From positions 682,001-746,000 of the forward strand of contig NZ_BMGD01000001.1 in the NCBI RefSeq assembly GCF_014639875.1: a DNA stretch of 64,000 nucleotides, given 5' to 3'. This DNA is from Blastomonas aquatica (GTDB taxonomy: Bacteria > Pseudomonadota > Alphaproteobacteria > Sphingomonadales > Sphingomonadaceae). Position numbers and translations under genes: made by a program. Below, piece by piece: positions 25,577-35,745 of this stretch. Positions within the stretch are counted from its first letter, which is position 1; the number at the start of each line of letters is the position of its first letter. The notes under the pieces were generated by a model that saw only the letters and a list, made by a program, of their open reading frames with translations, did no database searches and had not been told where the DNA came from.

Positions 25577-26629
25577 ATGGGCGGGGATACAGTTCAGACC
25601 GCAGTGCGCAACGCGCCGCTGCTAGAGTGCTTGGCAGGTAAGGTTCATCCAACGCCACCGATGTGGATGATGCGCCAGGCAGGGCGTTATCTGCCCGAAT
25701 ATCGCGCATTGCGGGCAGAGAAGGGCGGTTTCCTCGAGCTGGTATACGACAGCCCATCCGCCGCCGAGATCACGCTGCAGCCGCTCAAGCGCTTCGAGAT
25801 GGATGCTGCGATCCTGTTTTCCGATATCCTGATCGTGCCATACGCCATGGGCCAGAACCTGCAGTTCCTGGTCGGCGAAGGTCCGCACCTTTCTCCCACT
25901 CTGGTCGATCATGCGCTGGAGAGCCTTGTTCCGGCCCATGAGCGGCTCGATGCGATCTACGAGACCGTACGCCTGGTCAAAGCCGATCTTGCGCCTGAGA
26001 AGGCGTTTCTGGGCTTTGCAGGGTCTGCCTGGACGGTCGCGACCTATATGGTCAACGGTGAGGGCAGCAAGGACCAGCACGCTACCCGCGCCTATGCCTA
26101 CAGAGATCCGCAGGCTTTCCAGGTGCTGATCGACGCGATCGTCGATCTGACCATCACCTATCTCATCGGCCAGATCGATGCCGGGGTCGATGCGGTGCAG
26201 ATTTTCGACAGCTGGTCGGGCTCGCTCTCGCCGGCGCAGTTCGAGCGCTGGGTCATTGCACCCAACGCGCGGATTGCAGCTGCCATCCACGAGGCACGCC
26301 CCGGCATTCCCGTCATCGGCTTCCCCAAGGGCGCAGGCGAAAAATTGGCCGCCTATGCCCGCGAAACCGGCGTCGATGCGCTCGGCCTCGACGAGACGAT
26401 CGATCCGGTCTGGGCCGCAGCGAACATCCCTGCGCACATGCCAGTGCAGGGCAATCTCGATCCGCTGGCGCTGCTGGCAGGCGGCGAGCAGATGGAAAGT
26501 GCGGTCCGCCATATCATCCGCACCTTCGAGGGGCGGCCGCACATTTTCAACCTGGGCCATGGCATATTGCAGCAGACGCCCATTGAACATGTTCACGCAC
26601 TGCTTACACTGGTGAAGCAGGGCGCATAA
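25577..26629 (+). CDS. hemE: Uroporphyrinogen decarboxylase
   Basis: 350 residues; decarboxylates uroporphyrinogen III to coproporphyrinogen III in heme synthesis. N-terminal signature MWMMRQAGRYLPEYR (with substrate-binding Arg residues) and the second signature GFAGSAWTVATYMVNG are intact, with a conserved FNLGHGILQQTP near the C-terminus. ATG 25577 starts inside the AT-rich end of the origin, and its promoter must lie in the origin region. hemJ follows 55 bp downstream, giving a heme pair. Confidence 0.96.
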   Translation: MGGDTVQTAVRNAPLLECLAGKVHPTPPMWMMRQAGRYLPEYRALRAEKGGFLELVYDSPSAAEITLQPLKRFEMDAAILFSDILIVPYAMGQNLQFLVGEGPHLSPTLVDHALESLVPAHERLDAIYETVRLVKADLAPEKAFLGFAGSAWTVATYMVNGEGSKDQHATRAYAYRDPQAFQVLIDAIVDLTITYLIGQIDAGVDAVQIFDSWSGSLSPAQFERWVIAPNARIAAAIHEARPGIPVIGFPKGAGEKLAAYARETGVDALGLDETIDPVWAAANIPAHMPVQGNLDPLALLAGGEQMESAVRHIIRTFEGRPHIFNLGHGILQQTPIEHVHALLTLVKQGA

Positions 26630-26684
26630 TCGCGCTGCCTAACGAGCGAGTGGGGTCTCCTGCTCGCGCACACGGCATGGCACC

Positions 26685-27149
26685 ATGAACGAGCTCCTCC
26701 TGACAACGGATTACGTCCTTTCAATGCTCTATCTCTGGCTCAAAGCGGCGCATCTCATTTTCGTCATCTTCTGGATGGCGGGATTGTTCATGATGCCCAG
26801 GTTCTTCGTCTACCATCAGGAAGCCGCCGCCGGCTCGCCCGAGGCGGCGCTCTGGGTCGAGCGCGAGGCCAAGCTCAAGAAGATCATCCTCAACCCTTCG
26901 CTGATCGTCGTCTGGCTGCTCGGGCTGGTACTCGCGGTGCAGATCGGTGCGTTTGCGCAAGGCTGGTTCCACGCCAAGCTGCTGTTCGTGCTGCTCTTGA
27001 GCGGCTATCACGGCTGGATGATCGGCTATGCCAAGAAGCTGGCAAGAGGCGAGCGCAAGATGACCGGCAAGAAATTGCGGCTAATTAACGAGGTTCCGGG
27101 GATCGCTGCTGCCATCATCGTGATCCTGGTGATCGTCAAGCCGTTCTGA
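26685..27149 (+). CDS. hemJ: Protoporphyrinogen IX oxidase, HemJ type
   Basis: 154 residues, four membrane segments. The N-terminal KAAHLIFVIFWMAGLFMMPRFFVYH contains the conserved His of HemJ (UPF0093/CopD-like), and the third helix region YHGWMIGYAKKLARG carries another conserved His. HemJ performs the penultimate step of heme synthesis in most alphaproteobacteria lacking HemG/HemY. It follows hemE and precedes rho in the usual origin-proximal order. Confidence 0.92.
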   Translation: MNELLLTTDYVLSMLYLWLKAAHLIFVIFWMAGLFMMPRFFVYHQEAAAGSPEAALWVEREAKLKKIILNPSLIVVWLLGLVLAVQIGAFAQGWFHAKLLFVLLLSGYHGWMIGYAKKLARGERKMTGKKLRLINEVPGIAAAIIVILVIVKPF

Positions 27150-27501
27150 TTTTTCAATATTGAACTTCCTGTTCCCCCGCGAAGGCGGGGGCCCATCTCC
27201 TGCCGGTGCGCCTGGATGCAGGCTTCGGAGAAGGACCCCTGCCTGCGCAGGGGATTGAAAGAGGAGGCCGTAGCGAAAGCGGTAGGGGAGATATCTATCG
27301 CTCAACCCTCCCCCCTCACCTCACCGCAGCCCTGATTGACTTTCCCGCAAGCCCCGCCTAGATCGGTCACCGTCCCGTCCGGGACCGTCGACGACCCTTA
27401 TCCACCAGTGACCGGATTACCGGCTGGGCGTCCCACAGATTTTCCCATGACTGCCGTCTGATTTTTTTGCGGCACCTTTTCTTCACGGACTATTGCACCT
27501 C
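27150..27501. other. 352-bp rho upstream region with hairpins
   Basis: A gene-free leader region. It holds a paired hairpin at its left end (27171-27257), a stem GTCCC-GTCC-GGGAC near 27373-27386, a DnaA-box-like TTATCCACC (27398-27406) and a T-rich stretch GATTTTTTTGCGGCACC near 27461-27477. A long leader ahead of rho fits autogenous control known for rho in other bacteria, but no defined attenuator can be shown. Confidence 0.5.
27171..27257. repeat. REP-like paired hairpin, variant between hemJ and rho
   Basis: Left palindrome CCCCCGCGAAGGCGGGGG (27174-27191), right palindrome CCCCTGCCTGCGCAGGGG (27236-27253). Same overall arrangement as family A but less conserved in sequence. Confidence 0.6.
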
Positions 27502-28758
<1,257 letters not shown>

Positions 28759-28780
28759 GCGTCTAAAGGGTAGTACGCAG

Positions 28781-29458
28781 ATGGGCGATATCTGGTCACA
28801 CATCGTTATGGACTTTGGCGGCCTTTTCGCGGGCGACGCTGCGGCGTGGTTTGCGTTCGGTCAGGTGCTGATGATCGACATCCTGCTGGCCGGCGACAAC
28901 GCGATTGTTGTCGGCGCGCTCGCGGCGGGCTTGCCCGCTGATCAGCGCCGCAAGGTCATCCTGATCGGCATCATCGCCGCTTTGGTCCTGCGTATCGCTT
29001 TTGCCCTGGTGGTGACCCAGTTGATGCAGATCGTCGGGTTGATTTTTGCCGGCGGCCTGCTGCTGCTGTGGGTTTCGTGGAAAATGTACCGCGAACTTCA
29101 GCCTGCCGGAGGCTCGCCGGGATCGCCCGAAATCGAGGGCGACGAGGACAGCGGCGTTCGGCCTGCCAAAAGCTTCGCCTCAGCCGCCTGGGCGGTTGCA
29201 GTGGCTGACGTGTCGATGAGCCTCGACAATGTTCTGGCCGTTGCCGGTGCAGCGCGCGAACACCCAGGAATCCTCATCGTCGGCCTGATTCTCGCAGTTG
29301 GACTGATGGGTATCGCGGCGAACTTCATCGCCAAGTATATCGAGCGTTTCCGCTGGATTGCCTATCTGGGGCTGCTGGTCATCCTGTATGTCGCGGGCAA
29401 GATGATCTACGACGGTTTTGTCGATCCCACGGTTGGAGTGACCACCCTTTTCAGCTGA
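28781..29458 (+). CDS. TerC family integral membrane protein
   Basis: 225 residues, about seven membrane segments. TerC/YjbE-type motifs: MIDILLAGDNAIVVGALAAGLP in the first core helix and VAVADVSMSLDNVLAVAGAA in the second, each with the conserved acidic residues. YkoY/YjbE members export Mn(II) and are linked to protein metalation. It starts 22 bp after rho, probably in the same transcript; no Mn riboswitch (yybP-ykoY) is present upstream. Confidence 0.88.
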   Translation: MGDIWSHIVMDFGGLFAGDAAAWFAFGQVLMIDILLAGDNAIVVGALAAGLPADQRRKVILIGIIAALVLRIAFALVVTQLMQIVGLIFAGGLLLLWVSWKMYRELQPAGGSPGSPEIEGDEDSGVRPAKSFASAAWAVAVADVSMSLDNVLAVAGAAREHPGILIVGLILAVGLMGIAANFIAKYIERFRWIAYLGLLVILYVAGKMIYDGFVDPTVGVTTLFS

Positions 29459-29536
29459 CCGCTCAGTGAAACATTTCCTCCCCGAAAGTGTTTGGTCCCT
29501 GTTAGCATAGGAAAAATGCATGGGGAGGAACCGCCA

Positions 29537-30541
29537 ATGATACGGATATTGCTGGCTACCGTCGCGCTCACTGCGCTGGGGGCAACAATGGTGAGCGCTC
29601 AGCCGAGCACTCAAATCGCCGCATCGGCTGAGATTGGTCGCAACGTCACCCTGTTCGAACTTCCCAAGGGATCGCGTCCGCACGACGTCGCACCCGCACC
29701 AGACGGCAAGATCTGGTACACCGCGCAGCGCCAGGGCGCGCTCGGCATCCTCGATCCGGTCTCCGGCAAGGTGGTGCAGGTGCCCCTTGGACCTGAATCT
29801 TCGCCGCATGGCGTGATCCAGGGTCCCGATGGCATGGCCTGGATCACCGATGGCGGGCAGAACGCAATTGTTCGTTACAATCCGGCAGACGGCAAGATCG
29901 ATGTTTGGAAACTGCCTGAGGACACCGGCTACACCAATCTCAATACCGGCGCGTTCGATGGCAAGGGCGTGCACTGGTTCACCGGGCAAAACGGCATTTA
30001 TGGCCGGGTCGATGCGACGACCGGCAAAGTCGACGTCTGGAAGGATCCCAAGGGCCGCGGCCCTTATGGCATCGCCACCGCGCCAGATGGTACGGTGTGG
30101 TATGTCTCGCTTGCCGGCAGCCACCTCGCGAAAATCGACAGCACCAGCGGCGAGATCAGCGTAATCGAACCACCGACCCCGGGCGCGGGCCTTCGCCGGG
30201 TGTGGTCCGATAGCCGGGGTGATTTGTGGATTACCGGTTGGAACAGTGGCGAGCTTTATCGCTACCGCCCCTCGACCAAGGCTTGGAAGACCTGGCAGCT
30301 ACCCGGCAATGCGCCCAAGGCCTATGCGGTCTATGTCGACGAGCGCGATATGGTGTGGGTCAGCGATTTCGGTGACAATTCCACCCGGGTGTTCGACCCG
30401 CGAACCGAGAAATTCGCCGCGCGCTATCCCGGCAGCGGCGAGGGCGCCAATGTCCGTCAGATCCTTGGTCGCAAGGGCGAGGTGATGCTGCCAGAATCGG
30501 GCACCGAGCGGATGATGGTGGTGCGGACCGACGGCAAATGA
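29537..30541 (+). CDS. Exported beta-propeller lyase-like protein (Vgb/streptogramin lyase fold)
   Basis: 334 residues. A signal peptide (MIRILLATVALTALGATMVSA) is followed by about six repeats of the type PHDVAPAPDGKIWYTA, PHGVIQGPDGMAWITD, PYGIATAPDGTVWYVS, separated by about 40-45 residues, the hallmark of the Vgb/SMP-30-like propeller. Virginiamycin B lyase shares this fold, but export and pairing with a cytochrome suggest a different role. ATG 29537 has GGAGG at a good distance. Its stop overlaps the next start (ATGA). Confidence 0.8.
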   Translation: MIRILLATVALTALGATMVSAQPSTQIAASAEIGRNVTLFELPKGSRPHDVAPAPDGKIWYTAQRQGALGILDPVSGKVVQVPLGPESSPHGVIQGPDGMAWITDGGQNAIVRYNPADGKIDVWKLPEDTGYTNLNTGAFDGKGVHWFTGQNGIYGRVDATTGKVDVWKDPKGRGPYGIATAPDGTVWYVSLAGSHLAKIDSTSGEISVIEPPTPGAGLRRVWSDSRGDLWITGWNSGELYRYRPSTKAWKTWQLPGNAPKAYAVYVDERDMVWVSDFGDNSTRVFDPRTEKFAARYPGSGEGANVRQILGRKGEVMLPESGTERMMVVRTDGK

Positions 30542-30909
30542 TCCGTTGGCTGGGCGCAGTGATGCTTGTGGTTCCAACGCTGGCTTTCGCACAAGGTGAT
30601 AACCAGATAGGTGAGCGTGCTTTCCAACGCTGCTATAGCTGCCATTCGGTCACGAGGGGCGAGAAGGGGCTGAGCGGCCCCAATCTCGCAGGCCTCTCCG
30701 CCCGCGCGATCGCTTCCGATTCCGATTTTGATTATTCCAAGGCTTTCAGGAAGTTCGCAAGCTCCAACCCACGCTGGACGCCCGATCTTCTGGACCGGTT
30801 TCTCACCGATCCGCAAGCAGTTGTGCCTGGCACCGATATGGGTTTTTTCGGGCTGAAGAAGGCCAACGAGCGTGCGGCGATTGTCGCGTATATTCTGGGA
30901 GAGAGGTAA
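30538..30909 (+). CDS. Exported class I cytochrome c
   Basis: 123 residues. A signal peptide (MIRWLGAVMLVVPTLAFA) precedes a mono-heme domain with the CYSCH heme motif at about residue 32 and a distal Met in PGTDMGFFG (about 99). The pattern is that of small soluble c-type cytochromes of the cytochrome c-550/c2 class. It is translationally coupled to the beta-propeller gene, so the two probably work together in the periplasm, possibly in electron transfer from a substrate. Confidence 0.88.
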   Translation: MIRWLGAVMLVVPTLAFAQGDNQIGERAFQRCYSCHSVTRGEKGLSGPNLAGLSARAIASDSDFDYSKAFRKFASSNPRWTPDLLDRFLTDPQAVVPGTDMGFFGLKKANERAAIVAYILGER

Positions 30910-30929
30910 CCACACTGGTTATCCATGTC

Positions 30930-31008
30930 GTCATCCCCGCGAACGCGGGGGTCCCGTTTTCTAGCCAACGTTGCGCTCAAGCGGGATTCCCGCGTTCGCG
31001 GGAATGAC
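30930..31008. repeat. REP-like paired hairpin element, family A, copy 3
   Basis: Left GTCATCCCCGCGAACGCGGG, right CCCGCGTTCGCGGGAATGAC in inverted orientation. The right arm is identical over about 28 bp to that of the copy at 304-386. It lies between convergent genes. Confidence 0.8.
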
Positions 31009-31024
31009 GGCCGCAGAGTTTATT

Positions 31025-31423
31025 CTAACCTGCCTTCGCCAGCATCTCGCCCATCTTCTCCCAGACCTTGTTCATCGCCTTCATCGGGCGAACCATCACC
31101 TTGAAGTCGACGATCTGGCCATCGTCGTTCCAGCGGATGATATCGACCCCGTTGACCTGGATACCGTCGAGTTCGAGCGCGAATTCGAGCATCGCATTAT
31201 CGCCATCGATAATCTTCCGGACGTAGTGAAAGCTGTCATTGCCCAGCACGTGCGATGCGGCGTGGAGATAGGCGAAGACCTTGGCCTTGCCCTCCTGCGG
31301 CGTGTGCACCACCGGCGAATGGAACACCGCATCGTCGGCGAGCATCGCGCTCAGCTTTTCGGGCTCGGATCCGCCGTGCATGTAATCATGCCAGGCGGCG
31401 ACCCCTGCCTGTGCCGCGCTCAT
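31025..31423 (-). CDS. Nuclear transport factor 2 (SnoaL-like) family protein
   Basis: 132 residues with the NTF2-like pattern: an N-terminal helix and LSAMLADDAVFHSPVVHTPQEG, then beta strands (NAMLEFALELDGIQVNGVDIIRWND, GQIVDFKVMVRPM). Members bind small ligands or catalyse isomerisation; no specific function can be given. Coupled to the dienelactone hydrolase gene by an ATGA overlap. Confidence 0.75.
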   Translation of the reverse strand: MSAAQAGVAAWHDYMHGGSEPEKLSAMLADDAVFHSPVVHTPQEGKAKVFAYLHAASHVLGNDSFHYVRKIIDGDNAMLEFALELDGIQVNGVDIIRWNDDGQIVDFKVMVRPMKAMNKVWEKMGEMLAKAG

Positions 31424-32130
31424 GCAAGATGCTCGGCGAAGAATGTCACCGTCCGGCCATCGGCGAGCTGCGCGCCTGCCTCATCGCGGCGATTGCCCAT
31501 TTCGGCAGCAAACCCGTGATCGAGCCCCTCATAGTCGTACAAGGTCACCCGCGGATGATCGTCCAGCCCGGCATGCACCGCAGCCTGCGCCTCGGGCCCT
31601 ACAAAATGATCCGCCGTGGGGATATGCAGCATAAGCGGATTGGCAATCGCGTGCGATTCATCGAGCATCTGATCGATCATCACGCCGTAATAGCCGACAC
31701 TGGCATCGATATCGGTGCGGGCTGCGACCATGAACGCCAGCTTGCCGCCCAGGCAGTAGCCAACCGCGCCGACCTTGCTCACGCCGCCCAGTTCGCCGAT
31801 CCCGGCGCGGATTGCGCGGATCGTCGCCTCGATGTCCTTGACGCCGTCATTGGCGTCGTACTTGCCGAAATAGCCGAATGCTTCCTGAAGCTCAACTTCG
31901 ATATCGGGATTGAGTTCGATTCCCGGCTTGATCCGCCAGAACAGATCCGGTGCGACTGCGAGATAACCTTGGCTGGCCCAGCCATCACACTTCTTGCGGA
32001 TGCCTTCGTTGACCCCGAAGATCTCCTGGATCACGATGATCGCGGCCTTCGGCGTGCCTTCGGGGGTTGCCACATACGCGCCGAATTCGGCTTCGTGGTC
32101 GAAGGTCTGGATGCTGTGCGTCGAACCCAT
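31420..32130 (-). CDS. Dienelactone hydrolase family protein
   Basis: 236 residues, alpha/beta hydrolase. Motifs: IIVIQEIFGVNEGI near the N-terminus, nucleophile Cys in GAVGYCLGGKLAF (dienelactone hydrolases use Cys), acid/His in HIPTADHFVG and DYEGLDHGFA. Such enzymes open dienelactones in aromatic degradation or act as general esterases. ATG 32130 has GGAG at seven bases. Together with the NTF2-like gene it forms a two-gene operon. Confidence 0.87.
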   Translation of the reverse strand: MGSTHSIQTFDHEAEFGAYVATPEGTPKAAIIVIQEIFGVNEGIRKKCDGWASQGYLAVAPDLFWRIKPGIELNPDIEVELQEAFGYFGKYDANDGVKDIEATIRAIRAGIGELGGVSKVGAVGYCLGGKLAFMVAARTDIDASVGYYGVMIDQMLDESHAIANPLMLHIPTADHFVGPEAQAAVHAGLDDHPRVTLYDYEGLDHGFAAEMGNRRDEAGAQLADGRTVTFFAEHLA

Positions 32131-32246
32131 TATACTCTCCATCATCAATTCATTTGCTTTGGTGGCCATTTATACCCACTTTGGCAGGGCTGATAAGCGT
32201 GAAACTGGGGCTTGGGGGCCTTTGCGCTGCAACAAGGTGGAATGCC

Positions 32247-32501
32247 ATGAAAGTGAATGTCGAAGTCGATTGCTCCCCCGAAGAGATGCGCCGTTTCCTT
32301 GGGCTTCCCGACGTCTCGGATGTCAACAAGACCTATGTCGATGGTGTCGTCAACGCGATGAAGGGCACCAGCAACGTCGATCAGTTGCAGACCATGGCCA
32401 AGAACATCGCGCCGATGGGCGAGATGGGGTTGCGCTTCTTCCAGCAGATCATGGAAGCCGCTGCATCGGGTGCCAGCGGCAAGCCCAAGAGCGGCAGCTG
32501 A
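32247..32501 (+). CDS. DUF6489 family small protein
   Basis: 84 residues, soluble, unknown function. The sequence MKVNVEVDCSPEEMRRFLGLPDV with a Gly/Lys-rich tail (GASGKPKSGS) matches a small sphingomonad/alphaproteobacterial family near phasin-like proteins. It lies directly upstream of mnmE (15 bp), and AAGGTGGA precedes its ATG. Probably the first gene of the mnmE operon. Confidence 0.75.
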   Translation: MKVNVEVDCSPEEMRRFLGLPDVSDVNKTYVDGVVNAMKGTSNVDQLQTMAKNIAPMGEMGLRFFQQIMEAAASGASGKPKSGS

Positions 32502-32516
32502 TCCGCATCTGATACT

Positions 32517-33812
32517 ATGCGCGCAGGCGATACGATCTTTGCGCTGTCCAGCGGCGCGCCGCCTGCTGCCATCGCCCTTATCCGGATAAGCGGCCGACAG
32601 GCCGGTGATGCGCTGGCAGCGCTGTGCGGGGGACTGCCACCCCCGCGCCGCGCTGCCTTGCGCGCGCTTCATGATCCCGACGACAGCACTCTGCTCGACC
32701 GCGCATTGGTGCTGTGGTTCCCGGGCCCCGCAACTGCGACCGGCGAGGATCTCGCCGAGCTGCATCTGCATGGCGGCCGCGCGGTGGTCCGGGTGGTGGA
32801 AACCGTGCTGGCGCGCATACCCGGATTGCGTCTGGCCGAATCTGGCGAGTTTACGCGCCGGGCGTTTCTCAACGGGCGGATGGATCTGGCCGAGGCCGAG
32901 GGTCTGTCCGATCTGCTGTTTTCCGAAACCGAAGCCCAGCGGGTTGCCGCGATCCGGATGGCGAGCGGCCATCTGTCGCGTCAGGTCGAAGGCTGGCGGC
33001 ACGAGGTGCTGCGGCTGTCGGCGCTGGTCGAGGCCGAGCTCGATTTTTCGGATGAGGATGATGTCGGACCGAATGCGGCAGACACAACAGGGCAGGGCAT
33101 AGCTGCGCTTGGACTGGTGATCGGCGAGGCATTGGCGCGACCCCGCGCCGAACGCCTGCGCGACGGCATCCGCATCGTTCTGGCGGGACCACCCAATAGC
33201 GGCAAGTCGACATTGCTCAACGCTCTGGTGCAACGCGAGGCGGCGATCGTCTCCGATATCGCAGGAACGACCCGCGACCTGATCGAAGTCCCGGTTGCCT
33301 TGGGCGGAGTGCCGTTCGTGTTCACGGACACGGCCGGATTGCGCAATGAGGGAGCCGAGGTCATCGAAGCGATCGGCATCGACCGCGCGCGCGATGCAAT
33401 GGCTGGCGCAGATATCGTGCTTTGGCTCGGGCCGCAGGGGCAGGGTGGACGGACCGCCTGGGAGATCGAAACGCAGATCGACAAGGCCGATGTTTCACGT
33501 GAAACAAAGACGCAGCCCCGGCACCGGATTTCGGCCCGCACGGGGGAGGGGTTGGATGCGCTGATCGCCGATCTGGTTGATGCTGCTCGGACACTGTTAC
33601 CGGCGGCTGGCGATGTGGCGCTCAATGCCCGGCAACATCGGTTGTTGACGGAATGTACGGATGCCTTGCGTCAGGCAGCCGGGGAGGATGAACTGTTGCT
33701 GCGCGCCGAAGCGCTGAGGATGGCCAGGCTGGCGCTCGATCGGCTGCTCGGTCGCACCCATGTCGAGGATATGCTCGATGCACTGTTCGGCGCCTTCTGC
33801 ATCGGCAAATAG
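32517..33812 (+). CDS. mnmE: tRNA uridine-5-carboxymethylaminomethyl modification GTPase
   Basis: 431 residues, with MnmG makes cmnm5U34 in tRNA. The N-terminal folate-binding domain ([22 protein letters not shown]), a helical domain, and an inserted G domain (about 210-350): G1 [10 protein letters not shown]2 [10 protein letters not shown]3 DTAGL. The canonical G4 NKxD is replaced by DKAD in [10 protein letters not shown]. The C-terminal CIGK supplies the catalytic Cys. A perfect parS site is encoded within codons for VSRET. Start ATG 32517. Confidence 0.95.
   Translation: MRAGDTIFALSSGAPPAAIALIRISGRQAGDALAALCGGLPPPRRAALRALHDPDDSTLLDRALVLWFPGPATATGEDLAELHLHGGRAVVRVVETVLARIPGLRLAESGEFTRRAFLNGRMDLAEAEGLSDLLFSETEAQRVAAIRMASGHLSRQVEGWRHEVLRLSALVEAELDFSDEDDVGPNAADTTGQGIAALGLVIGEALARPRAERLRDGIRIVLAGPPNSGKSTLLNALVQREAAIVSDIAGTTRDLIEVPVALGGVPFVFTDTAGLRNEGAEVIEAIGIDRARDAMAGADIVLWLGPQGQGGRTAWEIETQIDKADVSRETKTQPRHRISARTGEGLDALIADLVDAARTLLPAAGDVALNARQHRLLTECTDALRQAAGEDELLLRAEALRMARLALDRLLGRTHVEDMLDALFGAFCIGK
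33491..33506. promoter_or_regulatory. parS site 1 (TGTTTCACGTGAAACA), inside mnmE
   Basis: A perfect 16-bp match to the universal ParB-binding site, read in frame as D-V-S-R-E-T. parB lies 3.7 kb downstream. Confidence 0.92.
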
Positions 33813-33894
33813 ACATCGGTGCTGCCGCTACGCGCGGAGCGTAGTACCACCTGAATCCCTCGACCGAATCCGCCAACTGCGCTATGCGCGGTGC

Positions 33895-35742
33895 ATGTTG
33901 CAATTCGATGTTCTGGTTGTCGGCGGCGGTCACGCCGGGTGCGAGGCTGCCGCGGTGGCCGCGCGGATGGGCGCGCGCGTGGCATTGGTGAGCTTCACCC
34001 GCGATGCGATCGGCGCGATGTCGTGCAACCCTGCGATCGGTGGTCTCGGCAAGGGGCACCTAGTGCGCGAGGTCGATGCCTTTGATGGCTTGATCGCGCG
34101 CGCAGCCGACGAAGCCGCGATCCATTACCGCATGCTCAACAGCTCGAAGGGCAGCGCGGTGCAAGGCCCCAGGGTGCAGGCCGACCGCAAATTGTACAAA
34201 GCTGCGATCCAGCGGATGCTGGCGGCCGAACCCCATCTGGCGATTGTCGAGGGCGAAGTCGCTGCGCTGCGTCTTGCAAATGGCAACGTGACCGGTGTCG
34301 ATCTGGCGGATGGCTCGAGCATCGCTGCCGGCGCGGTCGTTCTTGCGACCGGGACGTTTCTGGGTGGGCGTCTGTATCGCGGCGAGGAACGGCTTGAGGG
34401 CGGTCGCATCGGCGAACCGGGTGCCAGTCTCCTCGCGCAGCAGCTTCGTGGTGCAGAGCTTCCCATGGCGCGGTTGAAGACTGGGACACCGCCGCGGATC
34501 GACGGACGCACGATCGACTGGGCGCGGCTCGACGAGCAGCCGAGCGATACCGATGGCTGGACGATGTCACCCTTGAGCAAGGGTCGCAGCGTGTCCCAGG
34601 TCTTCTGCGCGATGACCCGGACCAACCTCCGGACGCACGATATCATCCGCGCCAATCTTGATCGCTCGCCCTTGTTCAGCGGCGCTATCGGGGCGCAGGG
34701 TCCGCGCTATTGTCCGTCGATCGAGGACAAGATCCATCGCTTCGGTGATCGCGACGGCCATCAGGTGTTTCTCGAACCCGAGGGCCTCGATACGCATCTG
34801 GTCTATCCCAATGGGATTTCGACCTCGCTGCCGACAGATGTGCAGCTCGCTTTCGTTCGCTCGATGGCGGGGCTTGAACGCGCCGAGATCGTTGTTCCGG
34901 GTTATGCTGTCGAATATGATCATATTGATCCGCGCGCCCTGGATCATCACTTGCAGGTGCGCGCGATGCCGGGATTGTACTGCGCGGGCCAGATCAACGG
35001 CACCACGGGGTATGAAGAGGCCGCCGCGCAGGGTCTGGTTGCGGGAATAGCAGCAGCAGGCAACGTGCTCGGGCGTGAGATTGTATTGCCGGATCGGGCG
35101 ACCAGCTATCTTGCGGTGATGATCGACGACCTAGTGCTGCAGGGGGTGACCGAGCCTTACCGGATGCTCACCGCGCGGGCAGAGTATCGGTTAAGGCTGC
35201 GCGCCAACAATGCGTCCGATCGGCTCACTGACCTCGCGATTGGCAACGGCTGTGTCAGCGAACCGCGCAGGGCGTGGTTCGAGACGCGCCAGCACGCCAA
35301 GACTGCGATGCTGGGGCAGCTCGAGCGAACCGCGAGTTGCGCCGAGCTTGCCGCGCTGGGGCTCCCGGTCAAGGCGGATGGTACCCGGCAAACCCTTTAT
35401 GACTGGCTGCGCTTCCCGTCCATTTCGCTGGGTGCATTGGCGCCAATGATCGAAGGCTATTCCGGTCTTACCGATGACCTGATTGCCGAAATCGAGGAAG
35501 ATGCGGTCTACGCGCCGTACCTCGCGCGACAGGACGCCGAGCTCCGCGATCTGCGCGCCAACGAGCGGATCGCATTGGGACCGGATATCGACTATCGCGC
35601 GATCACCGGGCTGTCGAACGAGATGGTCGAACGGCTGGCCTTGGCCCAACCCGAAACGCTGGCGGAGGCTGGGCGTGTGCGAGGGGTAACCCCTGCGGCG
35701 CTCGCGGCGATCCTGGTCCATGCCCGCCGCCGTGCGGCCTGA
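33895..35742 (+). CDS. mnmG: tRNA uridine-5-carboxymethylaminomethyl modification enzyme, FAD subunit
   Basis: 615 residues. The FAD-binding N-terminus [23 protein letters not shown], the signature [20 protein letters not shown] and [17 protein letters not shown] are characteristic of GidA/MnmG. The partner is MnmE immediately upstream. ATG 33895 is the only start consistent with homology; the frame is open upstream. The gene order mnmE-mnmG-rsmG-parA-parB is the conserved origin-proximal cluster. Confidence 0.97.
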   Translation: MLQFDVLVVGGGHAGCEAAAVAARMGARVALVSFTRDAIGAMSCNPAIGGLGKGHLVREVDAFDGLIARAADEAAIHYRMLNSSKGSAVQGPRVQADRKLYKAAIQRMLAAEPHLAIVEGEVAALRLANGNVTGVDLADGSSIAAGAVVLATGTFLGGRLYRGEERLEGGRIGEPGASLLAQQLRGAELPMARLKTGTPPRIDGRTIDWARLDEQPSDTDGWTMSPLSKGRSVSQVFCAMTRTNLRTHDIIRANLDRSPLFSGAIGAQGPRYCPSIEDKIHRFGDRDGHQVFLEPEGLDTHLVYPNGISTSLPTDVQLAFVRSMAGLERAEIVVPGYAVEYDHIDPRALDHHLQVRAMPGLYCAGQINGTTGYEEAAAQGLVAGIAAAGNVLGREIVLPDRATSYLAVMIDDLVLQGVTEPYRMLTARAEYRLRLRANNASDRLTDLAIGNGCVSEPRRAWFETRQHAKTAMLGQLERTASCAELAALGLPVKADGTRQTLYDWLRFPSISLGALAPMIEGYSGLTDDLIAEIEEDAVYAPYLARQDAELRDLRANERIALGPDIDYRAITGLSNEMVERLALAQPETLAEAGRVRGVTPAALAAILVHARRRAA

Positions 35743-35745
35743 GCC

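Noticed and set aside
25622-26596. A 324-codon reading frame antisense to hemE
   Set aside because: hemE carries its full signature and the antisense frame has no independent support.
28759-28780. Mn-sensing (yybP-ykoY) riboswitch before the TerC gene
   Set aside because: Only 22 bp separate it from rho, too short for that riboswitch.
29537-30541. Antibiotic-resistance (streptogramin lyase) call for the propeller protein
   Set aside because: The fold matches, but the signal peptide and coupling to a cytochrome c argue against a resistance enzyme, and the catalytic residues could not be confirmed.
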